Below, piece after piece: positions 58,951 through 64,000 of a DNA stretch of 64,000 nucleotides. The position numbers and the translations under genes are program-made. Source of the stretch: JBMYRH01 sp049602155 (GTDB taxonomy: Bacteria; Myxococcota_A; UBA9042; PHBI01; JBMYRH01). How positions within the stretch are numbered: position 1 is the first letter of the stretch; each line of letters opens with the position of its first letter. The notes under the pieces are model-generated. The model made no database searches, had not been told where the DNA came from, and saw only the letters and a list, made by a program, of their open reading frames with translations. Location: the NCBI GenBank assembly GCA_049602155.1, contig JBMYRH010000014.1, positions 1 through 64,000 on the forward strand, read 5' to 3'.

Positions 58951-59284
58951 CGACCCATATGTAGCCTGATTTAAGGGCAACTATGAGTCATCTTTACGGC
59001 CAATTGAGGCTGTGGAAAACCCCTGAACATCCCGGGGAAGAGCCTGTGCATTGATCGAGGAGTATCTGCACATCTGAACATCGGACGATTACTCCACATC
59101 CCATCCACGATTTTATCCCTCTTAAATCCACACCATGATCAGATAAAAACATGTGCGATCTGAAGCGTGTGAGGCACACATCCACAAGATCCACAGCCCC
59201 TACTATTCCTATTTGTTCACTTTGTTTTCTCTGATTGATTGAGATAGTAAGACGAACGACCTGAAGGGAAGCCGAGGACACGAT
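58951..59284. other. Probable origin of replication between dnaA and dnaN
   Basis: This 334-bp gap has a cluster of DnaA-box-like 9-mers with the TCCACA core: 59090-59098, 59124-59132, and two directly abutting copies at 59178-59186 and 59187-59195. TTTTCCACA lies on the minus strand at 59011-59019, one mismatch from TTATCCACA. The others have about two mismatches. A/T-rich stretches (59141-59150, 59203-59250) could be the unwinding element. The position next to dnaA agrees. Promoter of dnaN is probably also here. Confidence 0.7.
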
Positions 59285-60418
59285 ATGGCAACGCTGGAGA
59301 TGGAACTCGATCGAATTACGTTCCTTGGGATGCTCTACAAAGCTCAAGGCGTCGTGGATCGTAAGAGCACGATCAACGTCTTGAGTCATCTGCTTGTAGA
59401 GCCGTCCGATGACGGATCCGTTCACGTTACTGGGACTGACTACGACGTCGTTTTACAGGCGAACCTGAAGGCCTCTATCGCTCAAGGCGGCAGCGCGGCC
59501 ATCAACGGCAAGTCTCTCTTCGACGTGGTGAAGAGCCTTGATACCCCGACGGTCCACATCAAGACGCTGGATAACCATTGGGTTGAAGTCACGGCGGGTC
59601 GAAGTCGATTCAAGCTCGCTGGGATCAGCGCTGAAGATTTCCCCGCGATCTCGACCCCTGATAACGTCACCTGGATAGGCATCTCCAAAGCGACCTTCAA
59701 AGACCTCATCGAGAAGACGGCGTTCTCTGTGTCTGATGAAGAGACGCGGATGAACCTCAACGGTGTGTTCTTTAAGGTCGAGCCTGGCGACGAGAACATG
59801 GCCCGGCTCACGATGGTCTCCACAGATGGACACCGACTCTCACGCGTCATCACCGACGCTGAGGTTCAGGGGTACGACGGTGGAAACTTCGAGGCGATCG
59901 TTCACAAAAAAGGTGTCCAAGAGGTCCGTCGCCTCCTCGAGGATGACGCCGCGATGGTCGAAGTCGGCTTCGCGAAAGGCTATGTCTTGTTGCGTGTCGG
60001 TGAGACCACGCTGACTGTGCGCGAGATTGAGGACACCTACCCGGATTACGAGCGCGTCATCCCGCCGAGCTCCCCTGTCAAAGTGGAGATCAACCGTCAG
60101 CGGATGATTCAAGCGATTCGTCGAATCTCCATCCTGACGAGCTCAAAGACGTACATCGTCAAGATGGAGCTGGGTCACGGGCGCCTCGCCTTTACGACCT
60201 CCAACCCGGATTACGGCGAAGGGACTGACGAGATTGATGTCTCCTATGATGGAGACGGCATCGTCGTTGGCTTCAACTATGCATACCTCCTCGATGTCCT
60301 CGGGGTCATGAAGGGTGATTCAGTCGTCCTTGAGTGTGCAGATGGGTTTAGCCCCACGGTGTTGACCTCACCTTCCGAGCCTGGCGCCTTGTTTGTCGTC
60401 ATGCCGATGCGGATCTAA
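59285..60418 (+). CDS. dnaN: DNA polymerase III beta sliding clamp
   Basis: This 377-residue protein forms the ring that holds DNA polymerase III on the template. Family features include INVLSHLLVEPSDDG, GRSRFKLAGISAEDFPAI, LTMVSTDGHRLS, YPDYERVIP and the C-terminal MPMRI. GAGG lies 8 bases before the ATG. It is followed by recF with 6 bases between them. Confidence 0.97.
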   Translation: MATLEMELDRITFLGMLYKAQGVVDRKSTINVLSHLLVEPSDDGSVHVTGTDYDVVLQANLKASIAQGGSAAINGKSLFDVVKSLDTPTVHIKTLDNHWVEVTAGRSRFKLAGISAEDFPAISTPDNVTWIGISKATFKDLIEKTAFSVSDEETRMNLNGVFFKVEPGDENMARLTMVSTDGHRLSRVITDAEVQGYDGGNFEAIVHKKGVQEVRRLLEDDAAMVEVGFAKGYVLLRVGETTLTVREIEDTYPDYERVIPPSSPVKVEINRQRMIQAIRRISILTSSKTYIVKMELGHGRLAFTTSNPDYGEGTDEIDVSYDGDGIVVGFNYAYLLDVLGVMKGDSVVLECADGFSPTVLTSPSEPGALFVVMPMRI

Positions 60419-60424
60419 GGCGCT

Positions 60425-61531
60425 GTGCAGCTGCTCTCGCTGAATTGCGAGTCCTTTCGAAACCTGTCTAGCGTCTCGATCGCGCCGCACCCGCGCTTCA
60501 ACATCCTTGAAGGGCACAATGGTCAGGGGAAGACGAACGTCTTAGAGGCCATCTATCTCTTGGGGGCTTTGCGGAGCTTCCGCGAGGTTCGGACGAAGGG
60601 CCTGATTCAATGGGAGCAAGACACGGCAATTGTCCGTGGTCGTGTGGCGCGGCGAGGTGTCGAGCGTGAACTCGGCGTGGAACTCTCTCGTCGAGGTCGT
60701 CGCGCTGTGACGGACGGCAAGGTCGTGGCGCGCCTCTCTGATTACTTTGGTCACCTGCACTTGGTGGTCTTTGCGCCCGAGGATTTGAGCCTCTCGAAGG
60801 GTGGACCTTCGGGGCGACGGCGGTTCTTGGACCGCTCAATTTTTCAGGTTGTGCCGAGCTACTTTGACGAGATGAGGGCGTATCAAAAGGCGCTCAAACA
60901 TCGAAACGAGTTGCTGAGAAAATCAAGCGGCTCGATTGATCCGGTCTTGATGGAGACCTTTGATGAGGCCCTCGTTCAACGTGGGGCGATGGTGTTATGG
61001 CGACGCCTCAGCTTCCTCGAGCGTTTTATCCCCGTCGTCGAGGGTGTCTTTGACGAGTTGACTGGTGGTGGGCACTCATTGGGTCTCCGCTACGACGGAT
61101 TGGTCAGCGAGCTATCGGATGAAGAGACGATCCGTGAAGCCTTTAGGGAGCGACTAAGTGCGTCGATCAGCACCGATCAGAGGCGCCGGTACACAACGAA
61201 AGGTCCCCACATCGACGACATCGTGATCACGCTGGACGACCACATCGCTCGAAGTCACGCGAGTCAGGGCCAACATCGCGCGATGGCGCTCGCGTTGAAA
61301 ATTGCGGAATTACGGTTGGCTGAGGCGACCCTTGAGGCCCCCCCTATCCTGCTCCTTGATGATGTATCAAGTGAGCTCGATGAGCGCAGAAATGCACAAC
61401 TTATGGCTTCTTTAGACGCTGGAGATGGGCAGGTATTTGTCACCACGACTGACCGAAGGTGGATTCAGGTAAACGGGGACATGCAGGTCTTTTCGGTTCA
61501 TGCAGGTCATCTGTCACCAAGTCCGGGGTGA
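60425..61531 (+). CDS. recF: DNA replication and repair protein RecF
   Basis: This 368-residue SMC-like ATPase helps load RecA at gaps. It starts with GTG at 60425. Walker A is GHNGQGKTNVLEAIYLLG, the signature is SQGQHRAMALALK, and Walker B is LLLDDVSSELDERR. The order dnaA-dnaN-recF is classical; gyrB does not follow within the window, murA does. The gap to murA is 49 bases. Confidence 0.97.
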   Translation: MQLLSLNCESFRNLSSVSIAPHPRFNILEGHNGQGKTNVLEAIYLLGALRSFREVRTKGLIQWEQDTAIVRGRVARRGVERELGVELSRRGRRAVTDGKVVARLSDYFGHLHLVVFAPEDLSLSKGGPSGRRRFLDRSIFQVVPSYFDEMRAYQKALKHRNELLRKSSGSIDPVLMETFDEALVQRGAMVLWRRLSFLERFIPVVEGVFDELTGGGHSLGLRYDGLVSELSDEETIREAFRERLSASISTDQRRRYTTKGPHIDDIVITLDDHIARSHASQGQHRAMALALKIAELRLAEATLEAPPILLLDDVSSELDERRNAQLMASLDAGDGQVFVTTTDRRWIQVNGDMQVFSVHAGHLSPSPG

Positions 61532-61580
61532 CGGCCGGATCTGAGCCGGCTATGGTAGCGCCACCTAGCGGAGGTGCAGC

Positions 61581-62861
61581 ATGGAACGCTTCGTCATCGA
61601 AGGCGGAAAACAGCTTCATGGGACGGTGCGTCCCAACGGCAGCAAGAACGAGGCCTTGCCGGTCCTCGCGGCCTGTCTACTGACCTCTGAGCCTGTGATG
61701 CTCAAGAATCTCCCACGGATCGCTGACGTGGAGATCATGCTCGAAGTGCTCAAGAGCCTTGGTGCGACAGTTGAGGAGCTGGATAGACACACTCTCCGCA
61801 TCACAAGCGGGGAGTTAAAGACCACTGTCTTGGACGCCGATCTATGTCGGCGTATCCGCGCATCGATTCTCTTCGCTGGACCAATGGTCGCTCGAATGGG
61901 CGCTGTGACGCTCCCACCGCCTGGTGGTGATGTGATCGGCCGTCGCCGTGTGGATACCCACTTCCTCGGGTTGAAAGCGCTTGGGGCGCGGTTTGAACTC
62001 GACGAGGGCTATGACCTTAAGGCCGATGGTTTGGTGGGGACGGAGATCTTCCTCGACGAGCAATCGGTGACAGGCACCGAGAATATCTTGATGGCGGCGG
62101 CCCTCGCGAAGGGGACAACGACGATCCTCAACGCTGCCTGTGAACCGCATGTTCAGGGCCTCTGCCGAATGCTCGTCTCGATGGGCGCTGAGGTGACCGG
62201 GATCGGGACAAACAGCATCCGTATTACGGGGACCGATAAGCTCCATGGGACCACTCACGTCATTGGGCCTGATTACCTCGAGATTGGGAGCTTCATGGGC
62301 CTGGCGGCCGTGACGAATTCAGACATTACGATTGAAGGGGTCCGTCCAAACGAGCTCAGGATGATCCTGCACACCTTTGCTCGTCTCGGGGTCGTCCCAG
62401 AGATCGACGGTGATCGTCTTCGTGTGCCCCCTGGTCAGTCTCTTGAGGTCAGAAAAGACCTCCATGGCGCGATCCCTCGAGTGGATGATGCGCCATGGCC
62501 ACATTTCCCCACGGACTTGATGTCCATCGTCATCACGGTGGCCACACAAGTTCAGGGCACAGTGCTCTTCTTCGAGAAGATGTTTGAAGGGCGAATGTTC
62601 TTCACCGATTCGCTGATCGCGATGGGAGCCAGCATCATCCTCTGCGACCCGCATCGCATTGTCGTCGTGGGGCCATCTCAGCTCTACGGGACGACGCTTG
62701 AGAGCCCGGATGTGCGCGCTGGTATGGCGCTGCTCATTGCGAGCTTGGCCGCGAAAGGGACCTCGACGATCTACAACGTGCGCCAAATCGATCGCGGCTA
62801 CGAGCGCATCGAAGAGAAGCTTCAGGCCCTTGGAGCGTCGATTCGTCGCGAGAGCGCGTGA
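61581..62861 (+). CDS. murA: UDP-GlcNAc enolpyruvyl transferase, Asp in place of catalytic Cys
   Basis: The 426-residue enzyme makes the first committed precursor of peptidoglycan from UDP-GlcNAc and phosphoenolpyruvate. Family motifs are NGSKNEALPVLAACLL, the catalytic loop PGGDVIGRRRVDTH, and DLMSIVITVATQVQG. In the loop the usual Cys (C115 of E. coli) is Asp117. Asp at this place is known from Mycobacterium, Chlamydia and Borrelia, and prevents covalent attack by fosfomycin while keeping activity. GGAGGTG lies about 6 bases before the ATG. The stop overlaps proB by 4 bases (GTGA). Confidence 0.96.
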   Translation: MERFVIEGGKQLHGTVRPNGSKNEALPVLAACLLTSEPVMLKNLPRIADVEIMLEVLKSLGATVEELDRHTLRITSGELKTTVLDADLCRRIRASILFAGPMVARMGAVTLPPPGGDVIGRRRVDTHFLGLKALGARFELDEGYDLKADGLVGTEIFLDEQSVTGTENILMAAALAKGTTTILNAACEPHVQGLCRMLVSMGAEVTGIGTNSIRITGTDKLHGTTHVIGPDYLEIGSFMGLAAVTNSDITIEGVRPNELRMILHTFARLGVVPEIDGDRLRVPPGQSLEVRKDLHGAIPRVDDAPWPHFPTDLMSIVITVATQVQGTVLFFEKMFEGRMFFTDSLIAMGASIILCDPHRIVVVGPSQLYGTTLESPDVRAGMALLIASLAAKGTSTIYNVRQIDRGYERIEEKLQALGASIRRESA

Positions 62862-63964
62862 CACATCGGGAGATAGGCACGATCAACCGTTTGGTCGTGA
62901 AGATGGGCAGCACAGTCGTCTTATCGGATGCCTTTGACGCGCTCGTCGATCACATCGCGACCTTGTCTCGAGCGACTATCGAGGTCGTCATCGTCTCAAG
63001 CGGCGCAGTGGCGATGGGCATGCGATGCTTGGGGTTGGACGAGCGGCCCAAGAGCCTCAGCCGTGTGCAAGCCTTAGCGGCTATCGGACAGGCTGAGCTA
63101 ATCGGCCGCTACAACGCCAGACTCGGGGCGCACGGTTGTCGCTGTGCACAGGTCCTGCTGACCCACGAAGGCCTCAGCGGTCGACGACATGCGATGAATA
63201 TTCGACACACCCTTGAGGATGTCTTGGCCTTGGGGCTCATCCCTGTCGTGAATGAAAATGACAGCGTGGCCACGGAAGAGCTTCGGTTCGGAGATAATGA
63301 TCGGCTCGCGGCCGCAGTAGGCGCCACGATTGGTGCAGATTTAGTCGTGCTCTTGAGCGATATCGACGCGCTCTATGATGCCGATCCGAGGACGTCTTCT
63401 GATGCACAGCCGGTCTTTGAGGTGGCGACGATCGACGCAGACATCCGAGCGATGGCGGGGTCTGCGGGATCGTCAATTGGCACCGGGGGGATGACCTCGA
63501 AGATCGCCGCTGCTGAGCTCTCGGTGGGCGCAGGGATTCCGCTCATCGTGGCGTCAGGATCTAGGCCCGATGTCTTGGCGCACATCCTTGGTGGTCAGCG
63601 TGTAGGCACCCGCTTTGCGGCAAACGCTCATGTCGGTAGACGGCGTCATTGGATTGGTTTTTTGAGCAAAGTGAAAGGGACGCTCAGTGTTGATGAGGGC
63701 GCAGTGAACGCCCTTGAGACCCGGGGCTCTAGCCTCCTCGCCGCGGGCCTCGCCAGCGTCGATGGGGTTTTTGAGCGCGGTGACTCGGTGCGCGTCATTA
63801 ATGCCGAGGGGCGAGAGATCGCGAGGGGTCTCTCAGGCTACAGCTCTGAGGATCTCCTCAAGATCTGCGGCTGCCGTTCGGAGGATGTGTTGCGGGTCCT
63901 AAAGCTCAACGCTGCTGATCCGGTCATCCATCGAGACGACCTCGTGTTGACCGCATTTCTTTAG
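62858..63964 (+). CDS. proB: Glutamate 5-kinase with PUA domain
   Basis: This 368-residue enzyme phosphorylates glutamate in the first step of proline synthesis. Start GTG at 62858 shares GTGA with the murA stop. The kinase part has RLVVKMGSTVV, VSSGAVAMG, VNENDSVA and TGGMTSKI (the lysine loop). The last 80 residues are a PUA domain (KGTLSVDEGAVNALETRGSSLL). Pairing with murA on one transcript is unusual. proA is not inside the window. Confidence 0.96.
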   Translation: MTHREIGTINRLVVKMGSTVVLSDAFDALVDHIATLSRATIEVVIVSSGAVAMGMRCLGLDERPKSLSRVQALAAIGQAELIGRYNARLGAHGCRCAQVLLTHEGLSGRRHAMNIRHTLEDVLALGLIPVVNENDSVATEELRFGDNDRLAAAVGATIGADLVVLLSDIDALYDADPRTSSDAQPVFEVATIDADIRAMAGSAGSSIGTGGMTSKIAAAELSVGAGIPLIVASGSRPDVLAHILGGQRVGTRFAANAHVGRRRHWIGFLSKVKGTLSVDEGAVNALETRGSSLLAAGLASVDGVFERGDSVRVINAEGREIARGLSGYSSEDLLKICGCRSEDVLRVLKLNAADPVIHRDDLVLTAFL

Positions 63965-64000
63965 CCTCGTGGTCGACTTAGCGATGCAGTGATGTGCCTG

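Overview
The window reads as a chromosome segment of a GC-rich Gram-negative bacterium from the former Deltaproteobacteria, most likely Myxococcota or a relative such as Bradymonadota. Evidence: many outer-membrane-type lipoproteins with acidic linkers, an S41 peptidase resembling the myxobacterial MXAN_5808 type, a zinc-ribbon/GYF_2 protein pair, a Cys-helix-Arg C-terminal tail resembling MYXO-CTERM, an IgGFc-binding-type lipoprotein, and the dnaA-dnaN-recF and rpmH-rnpA-yidD-yidC-jag blocks. No mobile element, CRISPR array, tRNA or rRNA was seen. The taxonomic call is an inference.

Layout. (a) 1-3.3 kb, minus: an envelope operon (coiled-coil periplasmic protein, large TPR protein, Ala/Glu/Pro-repeat secreted protein cut by the window edge). 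(b) 3.5-14.2 kb, minus: a tightly packed gene string. Read 5' to 3' it runs DUF4398-like lipoprotein, OmpA/TSP3 lipoprotein, uppP, manC-type GDP-mannose pyrophosphorylase, phosphomannomutase, gatC, gatA, gatB, mtnA, rplU, rpmA, obgE. Most junctions are 1-4 base stop/start overlaps. (c) 14.4-31 kb, both strands: an LspA with a very large insertion, an unknown 642-aa lipoprotein, a SLOG-like protein, a multidomain S41 peptidase with a PEGA/TPR partner, an orphan adenine methyltransferase, an AGCS symporter, a GspE/PilB ATPase, a zinc-ribbon/GYF_2/TM protein with a GYF_2/TM/TPR partner, an alpha/beta hydrolase and a small unknown protein. (d) 31-38 kb: TPR protein, mnmE, an aminotransferase-fold protein without its PLP lysine, a rhodanese-E1 fusion, a Cys-rich surface protein, and a GT39-like membrane glycosyltransferase. 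(e) 38-49 kb, minus: four large lipoproteins, three sharing WAVG-type beta-propeller repeats. (f) 49.6-53 kb, plus: ftsE-ftsX-envC-like and a degenerate YibQ-like lipoprotein, a divisome murein-hydrolase control module. (g) 53-57 kb, minus: rpmH-rnpA-yidD-yidC-jag. (h) 57-64 kb, plus: a long structured dnaA leader, dnaA, a probable oriC, dnaN, recF, murA, proB.

How the genes fit together. Most of the window serves envelope construction: lipoprotein maturation (LspA), membrane insertion (YidC/YidD), undecaprenyl-phosphate recycling (UppP), GDP-mannose supply, peptidoglycan synthesis (MurA) and septal hydrolysis control (FtsEX-EnvC). These sit beside the exported lipoproteins that would use the machinery. 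Several conserved proteins differ from the textbook form at key residues: MurA has Asp in place of the fosfomycin-target Cys, Jag lacks the KH GxxG motif but has an Arg/Gly-rich linker, YidC carries a J-like insertion without HPD, and LspA has a roughly 175-residue insert. No single clearly new system is proven. The best candidates are the propeller-lipoprotein cluster and the zinc-ribbon/GYF_2 pair, which resembles the modular layout of the gliding-motility protein GltJ.
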